DNA from: Bacillota bacterium
Lineage (GTDB): Bacteria > Bacillota > Clostridia > Christensenellales > UBA3700
Direction of reading: 5' to 3'
Assembly (NCBI GenBank): GCA_023396095.1
Contig: JAEWXG010000001.1
Span: 1 to 23,671, forward strand
DNA: 23,671 nt
The notes below the pieces were generated by a model. The model made no database searches. It was not told the origin of the DNA and saw only the letters and a list, made by a program, of their open reading frames with translations. This document shows positions 1-8,127 of the stretch, piece after piece. Position 1 is the first letter of the stretch. Every line of letters begins with the position of its first letter. Position numbers and translations under genes: made by a program.

Positions 1-34
1 CAGCTTTGTCGGCAAGATTGACTTGCCCGAATAA
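1..34 (+). CDS. 3' end of an unidentified gene, possibly a large serine recombinase
   Basis: Frame 2 reads SFVGKIDLPE then TAA at 32-34; the rest lies upstream of the window. The ending resembles the extreme C-terminus (DUF4368-like) of large serine recombinases of Tn4451/Tn5397-type elements, which often end in a short aromatic-hydrophobic-G-K-I/F-D pattern. Ten residues cannot prove this. The context helps: the frame ends just before a strong hairpin and then abuts a maff2 gene lacking its 5' part, as expected for an element whose recombinase gene sits at its end. The inverted repeat GGCAAG/CTTGCC (11-16/22-27) lies within these codons. It could equally be the tail of an unrelated gene. Confidence 0.3.
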   Translation, partial: SFVGKIDLPE

Positions 35-42
35 CCGCCCGA

Positions 43-91
43 CCTATCCGACACAATGGCCAAGTGTCGGATAGGAACGGCAAAATTTTTT
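43..91 (+). terminator. Perfect 12-bp hairpin, probable terminator or element-end structure
   Basis: CCTATCCGACAC at 43-54 is an exact reverse complement of GTGTCGGATAGG at 64-75, with a 9-base loop. Six T residues follow at 86-91, about 10 bases after the stem, so the T-run is further away than in a textbook intrinsic terminator. It lies 8 bases after the stop codon of the preceding partial gene and most simply ends that transcript. It could also be part of the end of an inserted element. Confidence 0.5.
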
Positions 92-121
92 GCACTTCTA
101 TTGCTTCTTTATCACACATAA

Positions 122-217
122 GCAAAATCTCAGGGCATCAAGCAATTGATGGCGGGAGGAGGTATTGTTCTTATCGGACTTAAGCTGATTCCGCTTCTTG
201 CAAATGTACTCAAGTAA
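122..217 (+). pseudogene. 3' fragment of a Maff2-family (VirB2-like) conjugation membrane protein
   Basis: In-frame codons after the TAA at 119-121 read AKSQGIKQLMAGGGIVLIGL, then KLIPLLANVLK and a stop (31 residues). This is the C-terminal half of the small Maff2 membrane protein that precedes VirB6 in Tn1549/CTn elements. The family normally has about 70 residues and an N-terminal hydrophobic helix; here everything before the conserved GAKSQG region is replaced by unrelated sequence. The Gly-rich hydrophobic stretch is the second membrane helix. ATG at 149 is an internal Met, not a likely start. The break may be the insertion point of a mobile element, with the 5' half lying upstream of that element. 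A pilin-like role is inferred from position and family. Confidence 0.7.
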
Positions 218-236
218 GAAGAAAAGGAGAGCTTAG

Positions 237-1100
237 ATGTTTGGAATATTCGACAAAATAGAAGAATTCTTTAAAGAGCTTCTACTGGGCGGTATCCAAG
301 CAAACTTAGAGTCCATGTTTCTTGACATCAACGACAAGGTTGGTGCAGTTGCAATAGATGTAGGAAAAACTCCTATGGGATGGAACGGAGATGTGTTTGC
401 CTTTATCAAAAGCATTAACGATTCCGTCATTATTCCCATAGCGGGACTAATCATCACAGCAGTTCTTTGTATCGAGCTTATCAACATGGTAATGCAAAAG
501 AACAATATGCACGATACAGATACCTTTGAATTTTTCAAGTACATCATCAAGATGTGGATTGCTGTATGGTTAGTATCCCATGCCTTTGAGTTTTCAATGG
601 CAGTTTTTGATGTGGCACAGCACATGGTAAATAAAGCGGCAGGGGTGATAAATACCTCTGCCACTGTTTCCGGAGATCAGATAGTGGCAATGATGGATAC
701 CCTAAAAGAAAAGGGGCTTGGAGAACTTGTCATGATTCTCTTTGAAACCTCACTCATCAAGGTTGCTATACAGGTAATATCCGTTGTGATTATGCTTGTA
801 GTTTACGGAAGAATGTTTGAGATTTATGTTTACTCATCGGTTTCAGCCATTCCATTTGCCACAATGGGAAACAAAGAATGGGGGCAAATCGGAACAAATT
901 ACATCAAGGGACTATTTGCACTTGGACTACAAGGACTCTTTTTAATGGTTTGTCTTGGAATATACGCAGTATTAGTTAAGACGATTGAAATAACAGATAT
1001 ACACACAAGTAGCATGACGATACTTGGCTATGCGGTTTTGCTGGGGTTAATGATGCTAAAGAGCGGAACACTGGCCAAAAGCGTATTAAATGCACACTAA
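237..1100 (+). CDS. VirB6/TrbL-like conjugal transfer membrane protein (CD1112-type)
   Basis: A 287 aa polytopic inner-membrane protein of the type IV secretion channel. An amphipathic N-terminus is followed by about five to six hydrophobic segments, roughly residues 60-85, 108-135, 165-195, 200-245 and 255-280. The absence of enzyme motifs, the length and the place between the Maff2 remnant and PrgI/VirB4 match the CD1112-type VirB6/TrbL proteins of Tn1549/CTn elements. VirB6-like proteins form the membrane pore through which the DNA substrate passes. The start is supported by AAAAGGAGAG about 8 bases upstream of ATG 237. It is the first intact gene of the transfer operon. A long reverse-strand ORF at 233-664 is its shadow. 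Confidence 0.85.
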   Translation: MFGIFDKIEEFFKELLLGGIQANLESMFLDINDKVGAVAIDVGKTPMGWNGDVFAFIKSINDSVIIPIAGLIITAVLCIELINMVMQKNNMHDTDTFEFFKYIIKMWIAVWLVSHAFEFSMAVFDVAQHMVNKAAGVINTSATVSGDQIVAMMDTLKEKGLGELVMILFETSLIKVAIQVISVVIMLVVYGRMFEIYVYSSVSAIPFATMGNKEWGQIGTNYIKGLFALGLQGLFLMVCLGIYAVLVKTIEITDIHTSSMTILGYAVLLGLMMLKSGTLAKSVLNAH

Positions 1101-1119
1101 AAAAGAAAGGAAAGACAGT

Positions 1120-1383
1120 ATGAATAAAAGAAAAACAGTATTTACAGCAGTAGTAATTGGAGCAGGCATTATGGCGGTAATTGATAGAATCGGACTTTAT
1201 AACAAAGTGGATGAATTGGAAGAAAGAACAGAGGACATTGGTCGCTGCCATAATGATTTTTGCTTAATGCAGCAAAGATATAACAAAAATACAGATGAAC
1301 AGCTTGCAATTATTCAGGAAGAAATCGGCTCTGTATATGAACACTTTGAGGAGCTGTCAAAGAGTAAAGAAGATGGGAGGTAA
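1120..1383 (+). CDS. Small membrane-anchored conjugation operon protein of unknown function
   Basis: 87 aa. ATG 1120 is preferred because GAAAGGAAAG lies just upstream; an earlier ATG at 1090 overlaps the VirB6 gene and has no clear ribosome site. An N-terminal hydrophobic helix (about residues 8-24, VFTAVVIGAGIMAVI) is followed by a charged, probably coiled-coil stretch rich in Glu and Gln. The topology suggests one membrane anchor with a soluble tail. Small proteins of this sort occur at this place in Tn1549-like operons, but I cannot name a function. The stop at 1383 is three bases before the PrgI start, so expression is likely coupled. Confidence 0.7.
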   Translation: MNKRKTVFTAVVIGAGIMAVIDRIGLYNKVDELEERTEDIGRCHNDFCLMQQRYNKNTDEQLAIIQEEIGSVYEHFEELSKSKEDGR

Positions 1384-1386
1384 GCT

Positions 1387-1776
1387 ATGGCGTATGTACC
1401 AATACCCAAGGACTTAAAAAAGGTAAAGACAAAGGTAGCCTTTAACCTAACGAAAAGGCAGCTCATAGGCTTCACACTTGCGGGACTTGTTGGAATACCT
1501 GTCTATTTATTTATGAGAAAGGTAGTGCCAAACGATATAGCTGTCATATTTCTGATTGTGTCAACACTTCCAATCTTTTTTATCACACTTTTTGAAAAGG
1601 ACGGACTGACCTTTGAGAAATATTTTAAGCATATCTACCTTCATAAGTTTTATCAGCCGGCAAAGAGAGTGAGAAAGGAGGTTTACCTTGAACAAGAAAA
1701 GAAAAATTCAGCAACTAAAGTTAGAAGAAAACAAAAAGGCATTAAAAAAGGAGAGAAAGGACTTAAAGCAAAGTAA
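1387..1776 (+). CDS. PrgI family conjugation membrane protein
   Basis: 129 aa. It starts MAYVPIPKDLKKVKTKV, typical of PrgI-family proteins of Gram-positive conjugative elements, which act as VirB3-like partners of the VirB4 ATPase. Two hydrophobic segments (about residues 25-45 and 53-70) are followed by the conserved FEKDGLTFEKY region and a very basic tail. The gene follows a GGGAGG ribosome site (1376-1381). Its last 89 bases overlap the VirB4 reading frame in another frame, so the lysine-rich tail may be shaped partly by the VirB4 N-terminus coded in the same DNA. Function is from family knowledge. Confidence 0.85.
   Translation: MAYVPIPKDLKKVKTKVAFNLTKRQLIGFTLAGLVGIPVYLFMRKVVPNDIAVIFLIVSTLPIFFITLFEKDGLTFEKYFKHIYLHKFYQPAKRVRKEVYLEQEKKNSATKVRRKQKGIKKGEKGLKAK
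1675..1690 (+). promoter_or_regulatory. Ribosome binding site fixing the TTG start of VirB4
   Basis: AAGGAGG at 1675-1681 lies six bases before TTG 1688, inside the coding part of the PrgI gene. Its spacing and strength choose this rare start codon and imply that VirB4 translation starts within the upstream gene. Confidence 0.7.
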
Positions 1777-4123
1777 GGGAAAGTCTAACAAAGAAAAGAG
1801 CGGACTACTTGACCTTATCTTTAGAAAAGAGCAAAAACGCTATACGGTAGAAGATACCATTCCCTATCTTAGACTCTTAAAAAGCGGGATATGCCAGCTT
1901 GATGAAAAGCATTTCAGTAAAAGCATAGCCTTTCAGGACATTAACTATCAGCTTGCCTTAGATGAAGATAGGGATTTGATTTTTAATCAGTTTGCAAATT
2001 TTCTAAATTCCTTTGATCCAAGTGTTAGCATTGAGTTTTCCTATATCAATCAGCTTGGACGAAATGAAGAAATGAAATCGGCAATTCAGATACCGGATAA
2101 AAAAGACGGTTTTGATGATATACGACTTGAGTTTAGAGAGATGCTAAAAAGCCAGATTGTAAAGGGAAATAACGGACTGAAAAAATCAAAGTATGTAACC
2201 TTTACAGTAGAAGCGGATAATTTAGAGCAGGCTACATCAAAACTTGAAAGACTGGAGATAGATATATTATCTAATCTTAAAAGTATGGGGGTTCGTGCTG
2301 AAAGTCTTACCGGAGAAGAAAGGCTAAAGATACTTCACGATATATTAAATCCGAATAAGACCTTTGAGTTTTCATACAAAGACTTAAAGAAAAGAGAAAG
2401 CACCAAGACATATATTGTGCCTGATGAATTTAACTTTATGCCAAGCAGATATTTTAAGTTTGGGAAATTTATCGGTGCAGTCAGCTACTTTCAAATCCTT
2501 GCAAGTGAACTATCTGACCGTATGCTATCTGAGTTTTTGGATATTGATGATAACATCAATATCTCTTTTCATATTAAGGCAATTGATCAGTCAGAAGCCA
2601 TTAAGATGGTAAAAAGAAAAAATACCGATATTGATAAGATGCGAATTGAGGAAAACAAGAAGGCGGTAAGGTCAGGCTATGATATGGACATTCTTCCAAG
2701 TGATTTAATTACCTATGGAGAAGATGTAAAGAGCCTATTAAAAGATTTGCAGACAAGAGATGAGCGTATGTTTGTTGTAAGTATCGTCTTTATGAACTTT
2801 GCAAGGACAATTCAAAAGCTCGATAACACCATCGCTCAGATAAGCTCCATTGCCAATAAGCATAACTGTAAATTGAAAAGACTTGACCATACGCAGGAGC
2901 AAGGCTTAGTGAGTGTGCTCCCTCTTGGGGTGAATAAGATTGAAATAGATAGAGGGCTAACCTCATCATCCACAGCAGTCTTTATGCCCTTTACCACAGA
3001 GGAGCTTTTCATCAATTCAAGTAACAGTCTTTACTACGGTCTAAATGCCCTGAGTCATAACCTGATTATGGCGGACAGGAAGAAATTAAAGAACCCAAAT
3101 GGGTTAATTCTTGGAACTCCCGGAAGCGGTAAATCCTTTTCAGCAAAGCGTGAAATGGCAAATGCCATCTTGGTAACTGACGATGATATTATCATCTGTG
3201 ATCCGGAAGGAGAGTATGGAAACCTTGTTCGCCAGTTTAAGGGAGAAGTCATTAAAGTCAGCAGTAAGTCAAAAGACTACTTAAATCCCCTTGATATAAA
3301 CATGAACTATGGCGATGGAGATGCACCTCTTAAAGACAAAGCAAATTTCATTATGTCTATGCTTGAGCTTGAGCTTGTAGTAGGAGGAAGCGGACTTACA
3401 GCAGAAGAAAAGTCGGTTATAGATAGATGCCTTCCTAAAATTTATGAAAAGTATTTTGAAAATCCGACTCCTGACAATATGCCTATACTGGGGGATCTAT
3501 ACGATATGTTAAAAGGGCAGGAAGAAAAGGTAGGGAAGAAGCTGGCAACAGAGATGGAAATCTATGTATCAGGTTCTCTTAATGTCTTTAATCATAGGTC
3601 AAATGTGGACTTAAATAAGAAGCTGCTGTGCTTTGATATTAAAGAGCTTGGAAGCCAGCTTAAAAAAATCGGTATGCTTGTCATTCAGGATCAGGTGTGG
3701 AATAAGGTATCGCAAAACAGAGGAAACAAGGCTACAAGGTACTATATAGATGAGTTTCACCTGCTGTTAAAAGATGAGCAGACAGCTTCCTATTCGGTTG
3801 AGATTTGGAAAAGATTTCGTAAATGGGGAGGTATCCCGACAGGTATTACTCAAAATGTCAAAGACCTACTTATGAGTAAGGAAATTGAAAATATCTTTGA
3901 TAATACGGATTTTGTCTTAATGCTAAATCAGGCATCGGGAGATAGAGAAATTTTAGCAAGAAAACTTAAAATCTCACTTCCTCAGCTTCGGTATGTAACC
4001 AACTCTAATGAGGGTGAGGGACTTTTGTTCTTTGGAAATACCATTGTGCCTTTCCTTGATAAATTTCCGAAAGACACCATTCTTTATCAGAAGATGACTA
4101 CCAAGCCTGAAGAAGTGAGGTAG
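1688..4123 (+). CDS. virB4: VirB4-like conjugal transfer ATPase (CD1110-type)
   Basis: 811 aa ATPase that powers assembly and substrate transfer in the type IV secretion channel at the inner face of the membrane. The Walker A motif GTPGSGKS is at residues 476-483 and Walker B YYIDEFH at about 685-691, with Asp688 and Glu689. Downstream are the TGITQN motif and the region IFDNTDFVLMLNQ, usual for VirB4/TraE ATPases. The N-terminal 200 residues are lysine-rich with little sequence identity to anything I recognise, as is usual in the family. The start is TTG with AAGGAGG upstream, overlapping PrgI by 89 bases. The length is normal and no key residue is missing. The next gene starts three bases after the stop. 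Confidence 0.93.
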   Translation: MNKKRKIQQLKLEENKKALKKERKDLKQSKGKSNKEKSGLLDLIFRKEQKRYTVEDTIPYLRLLKSGICQLDEKHFSKSIAFQDINYQLALDEDRDLIFNQFANFLNSFDPSVSIEFSYINQLGRNEEMKSAIQIPDKKDGFDDIRLEFREMLKSQIVKGNNGLKKSKYVTFTVEADNLEQATSKLERLEIDILSNLKSMGVRAESLTGEERLKILHDILNPNKTFEFSYKDLKKRESTKTYIVPDEFNFMPSRYFKFGKFIGAVSYFQILASELSDRMLSEFLDIDDNINISFHIKAIDQSEAIKMVKRKNTDIDKMRIEENKKAVRSGYDMDILPSDLITYGEDVKSLLKDLQTRDERMFVVSIVFMNFARTIQKLDNTIAQISSIANKHNCKLKRLDHTQEQGLVSVLPLGVNKIEIDRGLTSSSTAVFMPFTTEELFINSSNSLYYGLNALSHNLIMADRKKLKNPNGLILGTPGSGKSFSAKREMANAILVTDDDIIICDPEGEYGNLVRQFKGEVIKVSSKSKDYLNPLDINMNYGDGDAPLKDKANFIMSMLELELVVGGSGLTAEEKSVIDRCLPKIYEKYFENPTPDNMPILGDLYDMLKGQEEKVGKKLATEMEIYVSGSLNVFNHRSNVDLNKKLLCFDIKELGSQLKKIGMLVIQDQVWNKVSQNRGNKATRYYIDEFHLLLKDEQTASYSVEIWKRFRKWGGIPTGITQNVKDLLMSKEIENIFDNTDFVLMLNQASGDREILARKLKISLPQLRYVTNSNEGEGLLFFGNTIVPFLDKFPKDTILYQKMTTKPEEVR

Positions 4124-4126
4124 CTT

Positions 4127-6244
4127 ATGGATGGGAAGCTGAAAAAGGATTTTAGAGAAAGACATAAGGCAAGTCTTGAAAGAGAAATGCTTCATAGCAA
4201 AATAGATACGATACCTGAAGAAAGTAAGCTAAAGCATAGCGATGATTACAGAGGAAAAATCGTCTATGATAAAGAAAGATTTCAGGATAAGGTTCATGAA
4301 AAGATAAGTAAGGTAAGCTCTGATAATGAGAAGATAGAGGGAACTTCCAAAAGAAATGCAAAGTATAGAGCTTCTGATAAGGGAAGTGTAAATGAAGCAG
4401 GAAAGGCTGACTATGATACTGAGGTTAAGAACGGGAAAATCTATGATCCTTTAGGACAAGACCTTGATAACGACGGAATCATAGACAGATACGATAATGA
4501 TTTTAGGGATAGCGACTATTTTGAATCGACCTATGATGTAGAGGATAATCTACCTCAAAAAGAAAAATCATTAGACAATCACTCTAAAAATCATAAGGCT
4601 CAAAAAAGTAAGTATAAAAGGAAAAACTATTCCGAAAACCTCTATACAAGAAAAAAGGACGATGTACCAAAAGAGAATAAGCCTGAAGGTAAAAAGACGT
4701 GGAAAGATGTTGCAGGAGAAAATATCAGCCTATCAAAAGACCAAAAGAAAAAGGTCAAAAAGGATATGGTAAAGGTATCTGCCCTGTCAGGACTTGCTAA
4801 AGGAAGTGAAAACGTAAGAGATTATTTATCTCATGGAAGCGATGAAAATCAAGGCGTAGAAGCAGGAGAAAAGACGGCGGATGCAAGTTCTAAGCTCATT
4901 CATGGTATTAAGAGATACTCAGATAAGAAAAGAGCTAAAAAAGGATATGACCTTACAAATAAGGACGATAAAATCAGAAAGCGTAAATCAAAGTTAGAGT
5001 TTCGTGATGCCAAAGAGGAACTGAAAAAGACAGATGAGTATAAAAGAGCAAGTGCCTATAAAAGATTTCAAAAGAAAAATCAGGTAAAGGCAGCGATTTC
5101 TCGTGAGAATAAGTCAAGGATTAGAGATCGGATTAAAGAGGGACTTATCGGAACACTGAAAAGCTCAAAGGATATGATTATCCGAAAAGCAAAAGGACTA
5201 ATGCTTATCTTCGTAAGTATCATCATCTTAGGAACTTTTGTGATTAACTTTGCAGGAACAGGCATGACAGGCTTTATGAACTCTACAAGCTCGGTTCTTA
5301 CAACAAGCTATTTATCAAAGCCAAATGTTCTAAGTGAAATCAATCAGAAGTTTTCTGCTATGGAGAGTGAGCTTCAAAGTGAAGTTGATCATGTAGAAGA
5401 AAATTATCCCAGATATGATGAATATATCTTAAACAACACAGAGTACATCGGTCATAATGTCCATGAGCTTTTATCCTACATTACATCAAGGTGCGGAGAG
5501 GTAAAGAGTGTATCGGAAGTAGAAACCATATTAAAAGAATTGCTTGAGTCCATGTATGACCTTGAGTACAGGGAAGAAATTGAAATCAGATACAGGACAG
5601 TTACAGAAACCTATACCGATGAAGAGGGCAATGAATATACCGAAAGCCATGAGGAACCTTATGAGTATAAAAAGCTCATTGTAACGCTTCATAAAAGGGA
5701 AATGGACAGCATTATCCGAAGGGTGTTTGCAGACTATCCCGATAATCTAAAACACTATGAAGCCTTATTCCTTGCACAAGGAAATATGGGAGAAGTCTTT
5801 GGTAATTCTGACCTTATCAGTGCTAATGGTGGTGTAGGTGGTGGAAAAGAGTATGAGGCATCTACGGAAGTACAAAAGAAGATTGTTAATGCTGCATACA
5901 TCACACCATCTCCGGGTGCAGGCTGGTGTGCCATGTGGGTATCGCAGGTCTACCAAAATGCAGGACTTGGATATATCGGAGGAAACGCTAATGATATGTA
6001 TAGAAACTATACCTTTACATCAGACAGGTCAAAGCTAAAGGTGGGAATGCTTGTAGCGGTAGAAAGCAGCAGTAGCGGAAGCACAGCAGGACTTACCTAT
6101 GGTCATGTAGGAATTTATATCGGGGACGGTAAGGTTATTGATAACATTGGTCATATAAGAGTAACTACCTTAGATGATTGGATTGCAACATTTTGTAAAC
6201 ACCATCCGGTAGGCTTCGGTTTTCCGCCAAATGTAAACAGATAA
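4127..6244 (+). CDS. CHAP-domain peptidoglycan hydrolase of the conjugation machine (CD1108-type)
   Basis: 705 aa. The N-terminal half is a long, very basic, low-complexity cytoplasmic region (about 1-350). One transmembrane helix follows at about 358-380 (MLIFVSIIILGTFVINFAG), then an extracellular linker with a charged segment (about 440-510), and a C-terminal CHAP/NlpC-P60-like domain at about 575-705. Cys601 in GWCAMWVSQVY and His660 in YGHVGIYIGDG are the likely catalytic pair. Such proteins locally open the cell wall so the transfer channel can pass, like VirB1 in Gram-negatives. The start is ATG 4127 with GAAGTGAGG upstream. The residues 116-123 segment DNDGIIDR is calcium-binding-like and common in this family. 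Confidence 0.85.
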   Translation: MDGKLKKDFRERHKASLEREMLHSKIDTIPEESKLKHSDDYRGKIVYDKERFQDKVHEKISKVSSDNEKIEGTSKRNAKYRASDKGSVNEAGKADYDTEVKNGKIYDPLGQDLDNDGIIDRYDNDFRDSDYFESTYDVEDNLPQKEKSLDNHSKNHKAQKSKYKRKNYSENLYTRKKDDVPKENKPEGKKTWKDVAGENISLSKDQKKKVKKDMVKVSALSGLAKGSENVRDYLSHGSDENQGVEAGEKTADASSKLIHGIKRYSDKKRAKKGYDLTNKDDKIRKRKSKLEFRDAKEELKKTDEYKRASAYKRFQKKNQVKAAISRENKSRIRDRIKEGLIGTLKSSKDMIIRKAKGLMLIFVSIIILGTFVINFAGTGMTGFMNSTSSVLTTSYLSKPNVLSEINQKFSAMESELQSEVDHVEENYPRYDEYILNNTEYIGHNVHELLSYITSRCGEVKSVSEVETILKELLESMYDLEYREEIEIRYRTVTETYTDEEGNEYTESHEEPYEYKKLIVTLHKREMDSIIRRVFADYPDNLKHYEALFLAQGNMGEVFGNSDLISANGGVGGGKEYEASTEVQKKIVNAAYITPSPGAGWCAMWVSQVYQNAGLGYIGGNANDMYRNYTFTSDRSKLKVGMLVAVESSSSGSTAGLTYGHVGIYIGDGKVIDNIGHIRVTTLDDWIATFCKHHPVGFGFPPNVNR

Positions 6245-6256
6245 GGAGGAAACAAT

Positions 6257-6496
6257 GTGAAAAAAGAACTTACAGCAGTTAAAAACAGAATAAAGAAGTT
6301 AAAGGACAAAAAGGCTCTGATTGATGAAGAATTGGAGCCTTTATTTATTCGTGAAGAAGAACTCGAAAATGAGGAAATCATAGCAATTTGCAGAAAGAAC
6401 AACATCACAATTTCTGATTTGATGGCAAAGGTAAACAAAGAAAAAGCAGAACTGAAAAAGGAGAGGACAAATGAAAACCAGTTTGAAAAAGAATAA
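6257..6496 (+). CDS. DUF4315 family protein
   Basis: 79 aa, start GTG 6257 after AAGGAGG (6243-6249). The overlapping ATG at 6254 is followed at once by TGA and cannot be used. The protein is a highly charged coiled coil (KNRIKKLKDKKALIDEELE) with a short C-terminal segment ITISDLMAKV. Length, sequence character and place between the CHAP hydrolase and the DUF4366 gene match DUF4315, a small conserved protein of Tn1549/CTn elements with no known biochemical role. Its 3' end overlaps the next gene by 26 bases. Confidence 0.8.
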   Translation: MKKELTAVKNRIKKLKDKKALIDEELEPLFIREEELENEEIIAICRKNNITISDLMAKVNKEKAELKKERTNENQFEKE

Positions 6497-8030
6497 GAAG
6501 TTTTGGACAGCAGCACTTGCAGTAATTGTAAGTATTAGCTGTATTTTAGGACTTTGGACAGTGGTGTATGCTAAGGAACAAAAGGTATCGGATACGCCTA
6601 CAAGTGATAAGTCTGTCCAAACGGAAGTTGAAGTAAATGTAAAATACATCTTTGAAGATGAAAAGGTCTTTAAGGAAGAAAAGATAAAGGCTGAGAAAGG
6701 ACAACTTATTGATAGCGGAGATCTTTCAATGCTCCCTGATGATATGAAATTTATTGATGAATTTCTATTTTATGAGGTAAAGGGAGATGGAAAAGATGAG
6801 ATTATCCGTAAGGTAGCAAAGATAGAGGTTAAGGATAAGGAGACGCAGACGGAGGAAGAAAAACCAAAGCAGGACGCAAGCACTCAGACGGAAGATAAAA
6901 AGACAGAGGACAAGAAAACACAGACAGAGCTTTCTAAAGACGATATTTCCAAAATGGAAAAAGAGGCTAAGGAACTTCAGGAAAAACTTGATAAGTTAAA
7001 TGGCGAAATCAAGAATAAAGATAAGTTGAGTGATAAGCAGAAAGAAAAAATTAAAGACCTTGAAGATGAGATTGAAAGTCTGAAAGAAAAAATGAAGAAA
7101 GATAAGGAAAATAAGGACTTATCAGAAGATATGAAAAAGGAAATAGATAAGCTGACGGAAAAGGTGAAAGAGCTTGAGAAAAAGGCTTCTGAAACAAACA
7201 AAGCTCCTGTAACACCGCAGTCAATTACACCGATTAGTCCGATTTCCGGAATTAAAACAAGTTCGGGCATTTCTCCTCAAACACCACAGTCCTCTGTAAG
7301 TAGTATCGGCAAAGGCTCATCGGATTCGGTAAACTCAGGCAGTGCTACAAAGGATACCGGTAAAACGGAAGTAAAGGAGAAAGAAAAGGAAGTTCGCTAT
7401 CCAAATAAGCTGACAGCAAAAGCTCCTGCCAATAACAGTCAGGATTCATCTATGGACGGTACAAGTAAGAGTGTAAATACCAATAAGGGCGTAGCTTCAG
7501 CACCGTCAAAGGCAAGAGCTTCCGTTACGGAGAATAAGGATAATGCGAATAAGGACTACCCGATTCATCATGGAGATAGCAGCGATAATAAAGAAACAGA
7601 TATGCATTCAGCAGATGCAAGGCAGTTTATTACCTTTCAGACTAAAAACGGTAAGACTTTTCATCTTATCATCAATCATGATGAGGATAGTGAGAATGTA
7701 ATGCTTCTTACGGAAGTATCTGAAGATGATCTCTTAAACATGGTAGAGAAAAAAGAAGCACCAAAGCAGGAAGTAGTAAAAGAAGAACCTGTTAAGGAAG
7801 AAGTAAAGCCGGAGAAAAAGGAAGAAAAGAGTAATTTAGGAACATACATTATTTTGCTTCTTGTTGTAGGTGGAGCATTAGGAGCAGGCTACTATTTTAA
7901 GGTTGTAAAAAAGAAAGAAGATAAGGAGCTTGAAGCATTAGAGGAGGAAGATGATGATTTCTTTTCTGAATCAGAAAGTGATGAAGAAACAAATGATACA
8001 GATGAAGTAGAAGCAGAAGATGAAAAGTAA
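6471..8030 (+). CDS. DUF4366 (CD1107-type) surface-anchored mobile-element protein
   Basis: 519 aa. A positively charged N-terminus and hydrophobic core at about 12-34 ending near VYAKE form a signal peptide. Then come repeated KxTQTE motifs (about 125-155), a Lys/Glu-rich coiled coil (about 160-240), a Ser/Thr/Pro-rich linker (about 240-330), and the conserved module with FITFQTKNGKTFHLIINHD (about 384-402). A membrane helix at about 458-478 is followed by a strongly acidic cytoplasmic tail. This architecture is that of DUF4366/CD1107-family proteins of Gram-positive ICEs, which are probably exposed outside the cell and may aid mating-pair contact (inference). It is the last gene of the packed transfer block; about 100 bases with two hairpins follow. 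Confidence 0.85.
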   Translation: MKTSLKKNKKFWTAALAVIVSISCILGLWTVVYAKEQKVSDTPTSDKSVQTEVEVNVKYIFEDEKVFKEEKIKAEKGQLIDSGDLSMLPDDMKFIDEFLFYEVKGDGKDEIIRKVAKIEVKDKETQTEEEKPKQDASTQTEDKKTEDKKTQTELSKDDISKMEKEAKELQEKLDKLNGEIKNKDKLSDKQKEKIKDLEDEIESLKEKMKKDKENKDLSEDMKKEIDKLTEKVKELEKKASETNKAPVTPQSITPISPISGIKTSSGISPQTPQSSVSSIGKGSSDSVNSGSATKDTGKTEVKEKEKEVRYPNKLTAKAPANNSQDSSMDGTSKSVNTNKGVASAPSKARASVTENKDNANKDYPIHHGDSSDNKETDMHSADARQFITFQTKNGKTFHLIINHDEDSENVMLLTEVSEDDLLNMVEKKEAPKQEVVKEEPVKEEVKPEKKEEKSNLGTYIILLLVVGGALGAGYYFKVVKKKEDKELEALEEEDDDFFSESESDEETNDTDEVEAEDEK

Positions 8031-8033
8031 TGC

Positions 8034-8063
8034 TGCACCAAAAATCATGTAGTATTTGGTGCA
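8034..8063 (+). repeat. Perfect 9-bp hairpin between the DUF4366 gene and topoisomerase III
   Basis: TGCACCAAA (8034-8042) and TTTGGTGCA (8055-8063) are exact reverse complements with a 12-base loop. There is no T-run, so it is not an ordinary intrinsic terminator. It may protect or attenuate the operon transcript. Confidence 0.5.
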
Positions 8064-8070
8064 AAATCAG

Positions 8071-8096
8071 GGGCGGGAGAGTAATATCTTTCGCCC
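8071..8096 (+). repeat. 10-bp GC-rich hairpin upstream of topoisomerase III
   Basis: GGGCGGGAGA (8071-8080) pairs with TCTTTCGCCC (8087-8096) including two G-T pairs, with a 6-base loop. Its right arm overlaps the 13-base sequence CTTTCGCCCTACT, repeated in inverted form after the topoisomerase gene. It lies about 25 bases before the ribosome site, so a role in transcription or translation control is possible. It could also be a weak terminator, followed only by TACTTTG. Confidence 0.45.
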
Positions 8097-8100
8097 TACT
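8088..8100 (+). repeat. Left copy of a 13-bp inverted repeat flanking topoisomerase III
   Basis: CTTTCGCCCTACT. Its exact reverse complement, AGTAGGGCGAAAG, is at 9896-9908, so the two copies bracket the topoisomerase gene about 1.8 kb apart. Confidence 0.5.
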
Positions 8101-8127
8101 TTGATTTATAACAGGAGGAAAACACAG

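Noticed and set aside
43..75. CRISPR-like or IS terminal repeat
   Set aside because: Only one palindrome with no repeated units, and no transposase coding sequence visible; terminator or element-end hairpin is simpler.
233..664. 143-codon open frame on the - strand
   Set aside because: Lies entirely inside the VirB6-like gene, has no ribosome site and reads as the complement of its membrane segments.
6151..6649. Two - strand open frames across the DUF4315 region
   Set aside because: Phe/Ser-rich shadows of Lys/Glu-rich coding sequence; no start signals and they overlap well-supported + strand genes.
6840..6930. Repeated CAGACG/CAGACA motifs as a DNA repeat array
   Set aside because: They encode the repeated KxTQTE motifs of the DUF4366 protein and are explained as protein repeats.
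8056..8127. N-terminal extension of topoisomerase III from ATG 8056
   Set aside because: It would translate the hairpin region; the conserved start MKLVIAEKPSVA at 8128 has AGGAGG upstream.
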